Below are positions 25,201 to 38,900 of a stretch of DNA of 64,000 bases, one piece after another. Under the pieces are notes generated by a model, which was not told the origin of the DNA, made no database searches, and worked only from the letters and a program-made list of their open reading frames with translations. Positions within the stretch are counted from its first letter, which is position 1, and every line of letters begins with the position of its first letter. Source of the stretch: Zeugodacus cucurbitae (Eukaryota > Arthropoda > Insecta > Diptera > Tephritidae); contig NC_071671.1 of the NCBI RefSeq assembly GCF_028554725.1, positions 7,120,001 to 7,184,000 of the forward strand, given 5' to 3'. Made by a program: the position numbers and the translations under genes.

Positions 25201-26909
25201 CTACTCGACCGATTCATTTCAAACTTGGTACACATTGTCTTCACATAAAATACCTCCCCCCTAATTTTAGTAATTTTTTTTTTAACATTAAGGGTGTTTC
25301 CCACCCTGAAGATGACGGAAATTTTAGTCGAAAATAACGGTTCACACTTTAGATGGCCGCCAAAAATTTTTAAATAAAAAAACTAATAATCAGAGAACGT
25401 TGGGGGGAAGATTTGTTTAAAATTTAACTAAATTTTTATGGTTTTTCATTTTCGGATATTTTCCGGCCGAGTTACAGTGAACACCGCAAATTGTTTTTTT
25501 TTTCAAGACGTCCTACGGGAAGCTCTGTCACGGGCTAATCGTTTAATATTTTTGCATGAAATATTTACAGAACATAGTCAAAACTATGCTCAATGATGTA
25601 TAGAAGGTTTGAATAAATTGCTTAATCGATATTTGAGATAAAAAATCACAAAAAAGTGTTTTTTTTTGCGCTGAAACCCAGACCCCTCCCTTAAATCTAA
25701 CTAATAACATTTAGATATTTAATTTTAGGTGAACATCTATTGTGACAAATGAGCAAATCGAATTCTTGTTTTTTGTTCATTTACATAAAATTGTTAAAAG
25801 TTGTTGTCGTACAATTATTTATTACATCAAAGATTTAATCTGAGATTAGTATAAATATAAAATATATTAATATATTTAAATATTTCTTTATTTATTATTA
25901 ACTATTTTTATGTTACATATTATTATATTAATATTTTTTTTATTATTTTATTTTTATTATTATTATTTTTTAATTATAATTTTATTAATATTTTATTTAT
26001 ATATTATTATTATTTTTACTACCATACTTTCAAATATACTAACCATTTATGGCGCATTAATTAGATTAAATGTTATTTTTATTTATTTTTTGTTGTTGTT
26101 GCTTACTGGAACATAACATACATAATAGAAAACTGAAAAAAAAAATAAAAAATATTACTAGTTATATACGAGTACATACAAATATACTTGTGTATTGTCT
26201 GTTGCTGATGACTTCTGACTTGTGGCTTGTGGCTCATATTTACACTTGTCTCAATCTAAATTAGTTTCCTCATCGAAGTGAGAGCTTTTCAACTCAACGT
26301 GCTCTTTTGTACATGTTTGAGAATTGCAAAATAAAAAAAAAAAAAACAAAACAAAAAAAAATGAAAATGAAAATGTCGAGAATTAAAAAATTTCTATTCA
26401 ACAACACTGTGAACTGAACTGAGTAGTATATTGGGTCTTTGTGTGACTTAACTACCTTCTGCTTGCTTTAGCTTTGTGTGTGTGTGTATATATATGTCTG
26501 TATATGTGTGTGTGTTTGTGTGATTGTGAATGCATGTGATGAGTAGTATATGAAAAAGTATGCGTGTGCTGGCCCGAGCCAGCGCTAGAGCCGGAGCACA
26601 GCCAGCGAAGAGCTCCAACCAGCCAGACAGACACACTGTGGTATGAGAACAAGTCTAAATTGAATAGACTTCTCAGTATCATGGCGACGTTTAAAGCCTT
26701 CGTATTATAATAAAATTTTCGTTGTTGAAGTGTGCAACGGTTCGGTGCTGCGCGTATAATAGCTGTTTTTAAATTTTTTTGTTTTTTCCTTTATAATAAT
26801 AATAATAATATAAAATTAATATTTATACATATATATGAATGTGTAAATATGTGTATAGCAGTTTGGTGAATGTACGTTGAAAATTTGTGAAAATTGTGCA
26901 TAGATTACG

Positions 26910-26941
<32 letters not shown>

Positions 26942-29900
26942 AAATAATTTAATCAACAAGTGCCTGTGACGTGCGATAGTCAGTCAGTCAGTGATGGCTG
27001 GAAATGTGTGTAAAAATTTTATAACCAAATTCGTCGCAACACAGTAATTCATATATAATACGAAGCATGGAATTCATTAAAGTCTGTGCAAACTAAATTG
27101 ATTTGAATAAATTGAAGCGCAAGAAATATACTCTCGCACACTCATGTGCAGCAGCAGTTACACCTATACCCGCTCGGCACGCCACCATTACCACCATTAG
27201 TCATACACATAAGTTGAATTGGAATACAAAAAGAGCTTTGCCATACTACTAAGTGATTTCAAGTTTCTTTAATTTTCTTCAATATTTGCTGCCATTTTTT
27301 TTTTGTTTTTTTTTTTTTTTGCATGCAATCATTGTGTGTCTAATGTGTTTTAATAAAAAAATTTGATTAACTTACTTTACGTAATAAAATAAGCACGTAG
27401 ACGTAGACTATATTGCTTTGATGTGTATATAATGTACAACAAAAATTTATCAAGTGTGAATAAGACCGATTTCACACAGGCAATTTTTGTTGCGGCAATT
27501 CTTAACTTTATAGGAGAGGGGGCGACGAAGAGAGGAGAATTTCTCTCTCTTTCGCTTCCCTTGGTCGCCCCCTCTCCTATAAAACTAAGAATTGCCGCAA
27601 CAAAAATTGCCTGTGTGAAATCGGTCTAAGTGCTAAATTTTTTGTGTGTTTCTTCTTTTAATTTGTACGTTATACGCTTTGCGTGAAGTGAAATAATGAA
27701 ATAATACGGCACAACACACACACATACATACAAATGCGTGTGTGTGTGTATATGTACATATATAAACAGTTCAATGTAGTATATGTTAAAAGAGCGTAGA
27801 AAAGCGTAAACGCGTTGTGAAAAATGGTGCATAAGAATCCCCTCTAATCTACACGGTATACATAAGTATGGCGCAAAGTGAAAATGTTATAGTCCAAATA
27901 GACAGCAAGAGCAGGCAACACAAAACAGCAAAATATCGCTAGTTAAAAGCTCTACAACATACATACATACATACAAGTATTATTGCTTTTATTTATGCTT
28001 TAAATTAGCAGACAGACAACTTACTGAGCACTTGTACAACAAACTTTGTATGTGCGTATGTGTGTGTGTCTGTAAAATTGATCTGCTTGTAGTTGACGTA
28101 ATGCTGCATACACGCACAAAGCCGGAGTTTAAAAGAGATAATTGCGTTAGCTTTGGCAATTTAAAATTTTTTTGAATTTTTAAGAAAATAAAAAAAAAAT
28201 ATTTTTTTTTATTTTTAAGAAAATTTAAATTTTTTTGTTAGAAAATAAAGCCGGAGTTAAGAGAAAAAATGCGTTAATTTTAGCAATTTCCAATTTTAAA
28301 AATTTTTATTTTCGAATTCTTCAACTAAAAGTAATATTTTTTAATAAAGAAATATTTTTTTGTAAGAAAATAAAAAAATATTTTTTTTTTCTAAGAAAAT
28401 AAAGCAGGAGTTAAAAAAAAATTACGTTAGTTTTGACAATTTCAAAATTTTTCAAATTTTTATTTTCCAATTCTTCGACTAAAAGTAATATTTTTTAATA
28501 AGAATATAAATATATACTTTTTTGTAAGAAAATAAAGCCGGAGTTAAGAGAAAAAATGCGTTAATTTTGGCAATTTCTAAATGTAAAAAAATTTATATTT
28601 TCGAATTCTTACACTAAAAGTAATATTTTTTAATAAGAAAATAAAGAAATACTTTTTTGTAAGAAAATACAGTCGGAGTTAAAAAAAATATTACGTTAGT
28701 TTTGGTAATTTCAATATTTTTATAATTTTTGTTTTTATTTTCGAATTCTTCAACAAAAAGTAATATTTTTTAATAAATAGAGAAATATTTTTTGTAAGAA
28801 AATAAACCGGAGTTAAAAAAGAATTACGTTAGTTTTGGCAATTTCAAAATATTCAAATTTTTATTTTCCAATTCTTCGACTAAAAGTAATATTTTTTAAT
28901 AAGAAAATAAAGAAATATTTTTTTGTAAGAAAATAAACCCGGTGTTAAAAGAAAAAATGCGTTAATTTTGGCAATTTCTAAATTCAAAAAATATTTATTT
29001 TCGAATTCTTCAACTAAAAGTAATATTTTTTAATAAGAAAATAAAGAAATACTGTTTTGTAAGAAAATTAATTTTGTTAAAAAAATTACGTTAATTTGGC
29101 AAATTTTTAATTTTTTTTTAATTTTTATTTTCGAATTCTTCCAGTAAAAGTAAAATTTTTTGACAAGAAATTAAAGAAATATTTTTTGTAAGAAAATAAA
29201 GCCGGAGTTAAAAGAAAAAATGCGTAAATTTTGGCAATTTCTAAATTTTAAACATTTTTATTTTCGAATTCTTCAGGTAAAAGTAAAATTTTTAATAAGA
29301 AAATAAGGATGTATTTTTTTGTAAGAAAATAAAGCCGGAGTAAAAAGAAAAAATGCGTTAATTTTGGCAATTTCCAATTTTTAAAAAATTTTGTTTTCGA
29401 ATTTTCCAGTAAAAGTAAATTTGTTAAGAAGTTAATAAAAAAAAAAAAAATTTTTCTTAAGAAAATAAAGCCGGAGTTAATAGAAAAAATGCGTTAATTT
29501 TGGCAATTTCTAAATTTTAAAAATTTTTATTTTCGAATTCTTCCAGTAAAAGTAAATTTTTTTGACAATAAATTAAAGAAATATTTTTTGTAAGAAAATA
29601 AAACCGGAGTTAAAAGAAAAAATGCGTTAATTTTGGCAAATTCTAAATTTAAAAAAATTTTATTTTCGAATTCTTAAAGTAAAAGTAAATTTGTTTTTAA
29701 GAAAAAATTTTTTTTTTGTAAGAAAATAAAGCCGGAGTTAAAAGAAAAAATGCGTTAATTTTGGTAAATTTTTAAATTTTAAAAAATTTTATTTTCGAAT
29801 TCTTCCAGTAAAAGTAAATTTCTTAATAAGAAAAAAAAGAAATTTTTTTTTGTAAGAAAATAAATTTTATAGCAATAAAAATAATATTTTTTTAAAGAAA

Positions 29901-32900
29901 TTTAAGTTTTATATACACATATTTATTTTATTTAGTCGTTTTTTTTTGCTTTGCCATAAAGCTTTTAATTAAGCGAATTTGTAATTCTTTACTTACTAAT
30001 CTACACCGTGTGTTCACATAAACATTCATACATACATAAAGCAGTTTAGCTTTCCGAAGCAGTAGAGATATGTAGCGAAGCTTTTTTTTACGTTTTGTCA
30101 TTGTTTAGCGATATTTTTGCTGCCTTGCTTGCTTGTCGTCTTTTAATCTACAATCTTTTGAGCTTTTCTGTCTACCTACATGTATCTACACGCTTTAAAT
30201 ATTTGTGTGTGCGTTGTTGTTTGTTCGTGGTCTCAGTCGCACCGATCAAGAAACCAAACCACCCAACAGCAATTTCAAAAACAAAAAATAAAAGAATTCC
30301 TCAAGTATGAGCGTAGAAACACACACACACATAGAAATATAATTTGACTGTATGCATTTTATGCGACGCAGTTGATTTAAGCGCTGATTTGGATACAAAA
30401 AAACCAAGCTCACAATAAAGCTCAAACTCTGACTGAGTGACTGCCAACCGTGCAACGTAAGACTGGTATTTTCGAAAATGTAACGAAAAGCCGCACACGT
30501 ACACACACAGAGGCACACGCATAGGAACGTGTGGCTGCCGGAAAGCAGAAAGTGAAGTTCCCAACGGAGTCAAGTGGAGTTTTATTATACTCGTATATAT
30601 CGGGTGTGTGTGTGTAAACGCCAAAGAATAAGAAGACCAAAGCAGATTACGATGAAATCAAAGCAATAATAAGTCGAAGTGTGTGGATTGGCAATTTTAG
30701 TTTTCACTATTGCATTGACTACTATGTAGCAGCGACTGAAGTTTTTATAAAGCTAGATAAATATACACCTATATGTACAAATGTAGAAAGATAGAGAAGC
30801 GGAAATTGTTAAAAAAATTCATGTATACTTTACCGCTAATGCCGTTGGTAACAACTAACAAAGGGTTAACAGCGAAATTCCAAGTTTATAAGTAAACAAT
30901 GAAACTACAACAATAATAATATTACAAAAAAAAAAAAAAATAATAATAATAAAAAAATAATTATAAAAATAAAAAAAAAAATTATAAAAAATATTAAAAA
31001 AAAATATTAAAAAAATAATAATAAAATAATAATAAAATTAACAATTTACCGCTATTGTATGTGTGTCTGCGAAAAAAAAACAAACTAGTGATCAACATAT
31101 TTCTTATGAATTTATGTTTTTAAAAATCTAGTTGATGTAAACAGCCAACAGTTTTGTGATTTTATACCAAAAATTTACAAATATATATGTATATATATGA
31201 TATGTATAAGTAAAATCGAAGCATTCAAAATGTGCCAACAAGTTTTGTCTACAAAACTGAAATAATAAAACGAAACAACAACAACAACAAAACAAGTGCA
31301 TTTGTGCCAGTCTTCACTTATGCCAATATGTGCAAAGTTGAACTGGGGCGAGAGGTATACGTTAAAGTTGTCATATATAATATAAAACAAGTTATGGGCC
31401 AATTATCCAGTCATCACGACAAAAGAAACAATGAGAATCGCTTGTCGACCGCCACACATTTCAGCAATCGCAGTCATTCCATACGAAAATCGAAGGTGCA
31501 TAACAACAGCCATTCCCAGTTGGAACCAACAGCGGAGGAATCCTCACTGCTGCGCGTTGGCAATCCACGCCTTAAGGGACTCGCCAATGGGCGACCGGTA
31601 ACGATCAGTGAGATTGGCAAGCGCATAGATTTAAATACCAGTGATATATTCAGTAGCAGTAAAGACAAAGACACGAGCAGCGTTGGTGATGGCGTTGGTG
31701 TTGGTATTGGTGGCATTGGCAGCGGTGCTGATGGCGATGACACATGGTCCAACAGCAACTTGTTGACGACAGCACCTGCAACGGCGGCAACACCGAACGC
31801 CACAACACCAACACCATCCACAGATAATATCAGTGGCACTGCTGGCAGTGGCAGTGTTACGGTTACGGATGGCAGCACCACATCTAAGAACAAGACGACA
31901 TCGGAACATTTAACCATCGGCGATAGATATCACAAAACAAACAATTGTTATTATCGCAGTCCGAATGGAAATTTCCATAAATTGCCGTCAGATTCCTACC
32001 ACAAAATGACGGATGGCTGTTATGTGCGTGCCGCGGATGGTACATTTCGTCGCATTGAGCCGCCATGCAGTAGTAGCATCACCAATGGCGGTGGCGGTTC
32101 GAATGGTGGCAAATTGCATCAGCGTGGCGATGCTAGCGGCAGTTCGACGCGTTTAAAAAATCATATGTTACGTTTTCTGCGACGTTCCAAGAGTCATACA
32201 CCCGCTACACTCAAGGAATTGGAGAAGGAACGAGGGAAAGCCGATAAGGAAGGCTTGAAATCGAAACGTGGACATAAAGCACGCTATCCATCCACCATAC
32301 AAGAGAATTGCCCCACACTACCAACGGGTAGTGGTGGTAAAACACCAAGCGGTAGCAATATAACGGCCGGTAGTCGTAACAATAAGGTTGTCGTAACGAT
32401 GATGGAAGGTGGCGGTTTGCCAATAATAGCTACCAGTAAAGCGGAACGTTCCAAAAATAAAGATTCCACAACATCGAATACGGCTGATGGAACGCGCAGT
32501 GGGCGTTCAAGGGTATGTATGCTCGTGTGTATGTATGTTTGTATGAAAGTACGTGCGTGCCTGTGTGTGGCGCATACATTTACTAGTATTTACCATAATA
32601 AGTTGACTATTTTTGGCGAAATCTTGTACTTTCATAATTTAGTAATGTAGCTTTGAGTGGTGAAAATGTTGCAAATACCGTTAATATGTCTGTAAACATC
32701 AATTAGTGGGTATGCAGGCAATGGTGGTAGTTTTTTAAGGTTTTCTATCGGCATACAACGATTGTTGTTTTTTTTTTTATTATATATTATCTATATTACA
32801 GTATAAGTGTACATTCTCACATCGTAGTGATCGCATTTTCAGCGTACTTTAGTCGTACTTTTTCTACTTATTGGCTTAAATCATAATTTTTCGGTTTAAT

Positions 32901-35900
32901 TATACAAAATTCTGCGTTGTTCCGTTTAAGTTTTTACATACTCAAGGGTTTATACATGGGTTTCGTGTCTATTTTATGATCTCTCAAAAGGAAAACAAAA
33001 CTAATTATACTCCGCAACACTTTGAAAATAATTACTTTGTGTATTTCTACAATAAATCAAAGATTGAAGGAATTCTAACCTCAAATTTTTGAAAAATTTT
33101 TGAAAAAATCACGTTGTGACACTCTGCAACACTTTGAACATAATGACTTAGTATATTTCTACAATAAATCAAAGATTGAAGGAATTCTAACCTCAAATTT
33201 AAAAAAAAAAATTAAAATATTCATTGAGATTGCTCATATCACGTTGTGACACTCTGCAACGCTTTGAAAATAATTACTTTGTGTATTTCTACAATAAATA
33301 GGGGATTGAAGGAATTCTAACCTCAAATTTTTGAAAAAAATTTAAAATATTCATTGAGATTGTTCATATCACGTTGTGACACTCTGCAACACTTTGAAAA
33401 TAATTACTTTGTGTATTTCTACAATAAATCAAGGATTGAAGGAATTCTAACCTAAAATTTTTGAAAAATTTTAAAATATTCATTGAGATTGCTCATATCA
33501 CGTTGTGAGCAGCAACTCAACGCTGCAATTTCACACCAATTGTTTCAAATATAATGAAACTTCTTATATTTATAGTCTTCTAAACATATTATTTTCCATA
33601 ATAAGTCAAATAAATAAGTTCTATAACTTATTATATAGAAAAACGTAATAAAATTGTCACTGAATAAGCTATAGAACACAGATTATCGCAAAATACACTT
33701 ATATAATTATTACATTACTTGCGGTGGGGTTAAAAGTGCACAATTTCTTATCAGCGTAAAATGCTGTAGAAAATGTACCTTTTCTACGTATGTTACTCAC
33801 TTCAAGTGAACTTTTGCTAAAGTGACAATTTCACTATGAGAATGAAGAGTGCGCAGAAGCTAGTTTTCTTTATATATTTTTATATGCTTCTTCTTCTTCT
33901 GCAGAGCTCAATCATAAAGCAACTCAAGCGTATATATTCGCTTCATACTTCAAAGCGCTCATCAAAATACTTGATAGGTTAAAAAAATTACGTGAATTGT
34001 TGCTTAAAAATAATTTGTTTAAGTGCCGTTGAGGCTCAAGTTTTGAAAATGTGTTACTTTACTGATTTTAACTAAAAAATCTTAAATATTACCCAAGTGT
34101 CATTAGAAATTCTACAATTTTTTATGATATTTGCAATCCGTTCTCGAAGCACTCGGTCTATACAAACTTATATGTTTCACTACACTTTATATCTTGGGCT
34201 CCCATCTATAAAAAGTCTAATTTATCTGAAGACTTTCCATTTAACAACATTTTCCTTTCAAAAATGTAAGTTTTTGATGCAATCCGTTCTCGAAACACTC
34301 GGTCATTATAAACATGTTTCACTACACTTTATATCTTGAGCTTCCATCTACAAAAATTTATCTGAAGGCTTTCAAATTAACAACATTTTCCTGTCAAAAA
34401 TGCAAGTTATTGTTGCAATTCCTCCTCGAAACACTCAGTCTATATAAACTTAGTTGTTTCATTCGACTTTTTATCTTGCGCTATCGCCTATCGTTTATGC
34501 TTACGGCAACTGTCTCGTGAAAGATAAACGATTCACGATTCTTTTAGTTAGTTATTTGTAAAGTCTAAATATACTTAGGCTTATTTCTGTCTGTATTTAT
34601 TCTACTAACCGCATTTATCGCGTACTCTATTTTATTTTTATGCACATACTTTTACTTTAGTACTTCTGTAAAATGAGACGGTTGGAAACTGTCGGTTTTT
34701 TATTGTCGTTTTCTGCTATACTCTCTAATTTTATATCTGGCCGTTTAAGGCCAATTTTCTTATCAAATTTAATCTACGAAATAAAAAAAACTTGCAAAAG
34801 TAGAATTTTAGTTTTTTATACTCGTATTCAGGGGCAAATTGTAATCGGTCGTGGGCCTTTTAAACTTTGGATTTCGTTTACAATTTGTTGTCTATAGAGT
34901 TTTTGGTTTTTCTTTTTTGTAGTAATATTTAGATTTTTCTATTTTCTATTTTTAGTTTTCCAAAAATTTTCAAGCATTGAAGTACTAAATTTTTTTTTTA
35001 AATATATTTTTTTTTGCAGAAAAATTTTTTTTATTTTTTTTTTATAAAAATTTATTTTTTTATATAAATATTTATTTTTTTATATAAATATTTATTTATT
35101 TTTTTTATATAAATTAATTTATTTTATTATATAAAAATTAATTTATTTTTTTTTTATAAAAATTTATTTTTTTTTATAAAAATTTATTTTTTTTAATAAA
35201 AAGTTCTTTATTTTATTTTATAAAAATTTCTTTATTTTTTTTTACTGATTTTTTTTTGAATAAAATTTTAAAAATTTTTATGCTCAAATATTTAAAATTT
35301 ATTTCATTATTTTTACTAAAACTTTTTCTTCTACAATTTGAAAATTTAATTTTTTCTTTAAAAACTCTTTTTTTGTTGTTTTTTTTTTATAGTTTCTTTT
35401 GGCATTCAAATGCGTTTTTGAGTTTTTATTTTCTTATAAAATATTTTTAAAGATTTCACTGCAGTTGGTGACATACATACATATAAATACACATTTTATT
35501 AGGTTACAATTTTGTGGTCACGTTCTTGTTTGTCGTTTCGTTCTTGAGACCGAGCGAAATTGTTTTTTATTTTTATTTGCAGAATTTTATCAATATAAAA
35601 ATATAAAAATCAAATTTAGGGACATTTTGTTTTTAACCAATTCACAAACAGATGAAAAATTGCTTATTAAAATGGCATTAATCATGCCGAAAGCCAAATA
35701 TACTTTTTTCTGTTTTGTGAAAGAATGCCAAGCAAACTCAAGCGCAAGTTAACTTTGAGCTTTGCAGCTCGCTATTGAGGTCTTAGCGTGTATGACTTCA
35801 ATTTTTATTGACTTTTGTATATATGTATGTATGTAAGTTATGATTGTAATTGACGGATGTCATTATCGAACCGCCAGTCATCAGCACAGCGCAATCTCAA

Positions 35901-38900
35901 ATAGATATTCGTCATTCGTTACGGACGTATCTATTCGTAATGCTAACGCGAGCGTTAGTTACTATATGGTATCTATACTATATATTATCTGTACTCATAA
36001 ACATTTCACTGTTCACACCTGGAATTGTCGAACATTATTGATGTGCTAGCTAGAAATTTAATGTGAAAATAGTAATTTAAAATTTTTTAATTTTTTTTTT
36101 TCTGTTATAAATACACCAATTAAATCTGAAGAAAACTCGAAGCAATCTCATATATGTATTTTGGTTCTTACGCAAATAATGTACACATTGCAAGCGACTA
36201 CAGACCGTATTGAGAAATAATTTAACACACATACAGACAGCTGCGTGTGAAGTTTTTTTCAATTATAATGTTACAAAAATGCATTGCAGTCTTTGTATGT
36301 AACAACAATTAAGAAAAAAATGTGAGTCATCGGCGATAAACAAAATGTAAAATGTTTATAACTTTTTTGTGCTTGTATTAAATGTACGCTCATATACGCT
36401 ACAGCCAAGCGCTGTAAACACCAACTTGTTTTTTTTTTGTTTTTTGTTTTGTCTCTGGTGATAAGTTAAATTTTTTTTGTTAATTTTTTTTACGCTATAT
36501 TTGTATTTATAACTACGTTAGTGTTAATTAATATCTAATAGCTTTCTATATGTTTTATAAGCACACGTGTTTTTGTCTTATTACTTACTATATATGTATG
36601 TATGTATATAATAATATATAAATGTACATAATATTTAATAACATAATAATGTTAAACTTCACATATCGAATAGTACATTTTGTGCACATTGCATCTCTTA
36701 ATGCCTTAAGTTAACTATGTACTCGTAAATGTATGTTTGTTTGTACATACACTAAGTTGTGTACTACAACCTTTTTGCTAAACTCTTGTGCGTTCTTTTT
36801 TTTTGTGTCTGTTAACTGTAAACATTAAACGGTTTTGACTGTACTGAAGCATTACTATTTCGCACAATCATTTATTTTATTTTCGTTGTTTTTTTTCTCT
36901 TCTACTTGTAGTACTTTAACAAGTGAATCGTAAACTGAAAGCTAATTTTTTGTTGTATTTAATTTCAGATGTTTCAGCTACCCACCCTAATTCCTAAAAC
37001 TACTTTTAAGCGAATGCAAACACAGAAAAAAAAAAACAAAATTATTTGTTATTTACATACAAAAATATTGTTGAATGAAATCAGTATTAGCTACATATAC
37101 ATATAATTTCGCATGTATGATAGTGCTATGCATTTTCCGTTACGTGCAAACTAAACAGTTTTGCAAAAAACAAACAAAATAAATAATACAAAAATTAAAA
37201 AAAAAATTACAAATTTTAAAAATTTCAAAAATTAAAAATTTCAAAAATTTCAAAATATTTTAAAAATTAGAAAAATTTCAAATATTAAAATTTTTAAAAA
37301 TTTCAAATATTAAAAATTTTAAAAATTAAATTAATTAAAAGAACATGCTTGGCGCTACGAAAGCGAAATTTGCACAAAAAAAATGTTTATGATTAGTTAG
37401 TATAAACTCTGCAACACAATGGATCTTTGTAGCAGCTTCTGTATAAATCAGTAGACTTTCCCGATTTAAAATACAAATATGTGGCAATAAATAGATTAAA
37501 ATTTTTTTTTTCATTGTTAGATAACTGAAATGTCGCATTTTCAATCAAAGCAAAATGTCAACAGACTCGGCTCAGTTATTTTAAACTTGCCGACACTTTT
37601 TAACAATCTGACTAATAATTTGTGATGTACACTACAAACTTCGTTAACTTCTTAGTAATTTTTAACTACTTTCAACAGTCCCCAAAGACTCAACTTTTAT
37701 AAACGTTGACTCTAATCAACGACTACATTTTGATTTTTTAACAATTATGTCACTTAGTCACAGCACCAAAAAAGTTTTGTTAAAAAGTGTACTCAACAGT
37801 CACTGTTTGCCAGGGTTTGCAACAAATTGATGATTAATATGTGTTGTGAGTCATTAGTTTTGCACAAAAACAAAAACAAAACAAATTTTAAACAAAATAA
37901 CTTTTTTTTTGTCAAATATATTATTTGCTTTACGAACATAGCTACATTGCTTTTGAATTTTTTTGCCTCGAAACTTTCTGTGCAATTTTTTTTGTCCACT
38001 GAAAGTTCGTAATTTCAAGTTCGACTGTATAAATTAAAATTTTCAGAAATTAATAACTCACATTTAAAGTCTACATAGATCTATTGTGTTGCTCACACAC
38101 ACATATACATGCATACGGTATAAGCATATACATATGTATCTGTAGTGGAATTGGTAGATTGCGCGTTATTTCCTTTAAAGATTGATTAAAAAATTTTATA
38201 AAGCATTTATTTATCAATGTACCGTGCTAGATATTGAACAATTGCACACGTGAGATAATGAAGTGACACGCATATTAAAGTCATTCGTCAATTGCTATTT
38301 TCTTTTAATATGAAAATTTTTATTTTTTAAAACGCAAGCGGTAAATATTAATTTGCTAATTTTAAATTAAACGTATTTGTGCATTCAGCAAGTATTAAAA
38401 AAGCATTTGTCTAATAGCATACTAACTTCGCAATTTGTTTGTATTTTTTTTAATTAATTTTTATTTATTTTTTTTTTATTTTTTTTGTCGTTTTAATATT
38501 CCATACAGCATAAACTATTTTAACAAACACCCACAGATACGTACATATACGCTTTTGTATGTATATGTGCTAAATATAAGCTACTTCTTAAGTCTGTCTT
38601 TATGCTATTTAGTTAGTAAGGTTGTATGCACCGCCTTACAGCTAGCTTTTGTAAGTACGTACTTTAAATGTGCAGATCTTGAGTAATAAGCGAAATTAAC
38701 TCAATATATATACATATTTTCCCATTCACACACTGCATGATAACAATTAAATTTTTGCTGAATTTTTTTATTTTTATTTTTTTGTGTGCCAAATATAAAA
38801 ATATAGTAATAATAATAATAAATTAACAAAAAACGTGAAACACACAATCAGCAAAACACTCGTGTGTTGTAAAAACATTATCTCTAAACAATAATAAAAT

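Noticed and set aside
26448..26682. His/Thr-rich minus-strand ORFs
   Set aside because: Translations of TG microsatellites.
28110..29870. Regularly spaced repeats resembling a CRISPR-like array
   Set aside because: Units are contiguous 125-140 bp tandem repeats with no unique spacers, in a eukaryotic intron.
31474..31917. 147-aa minus-strand ORF
   Set aside because: Shadow of the par-1 exon at 31394; no start context or domain.
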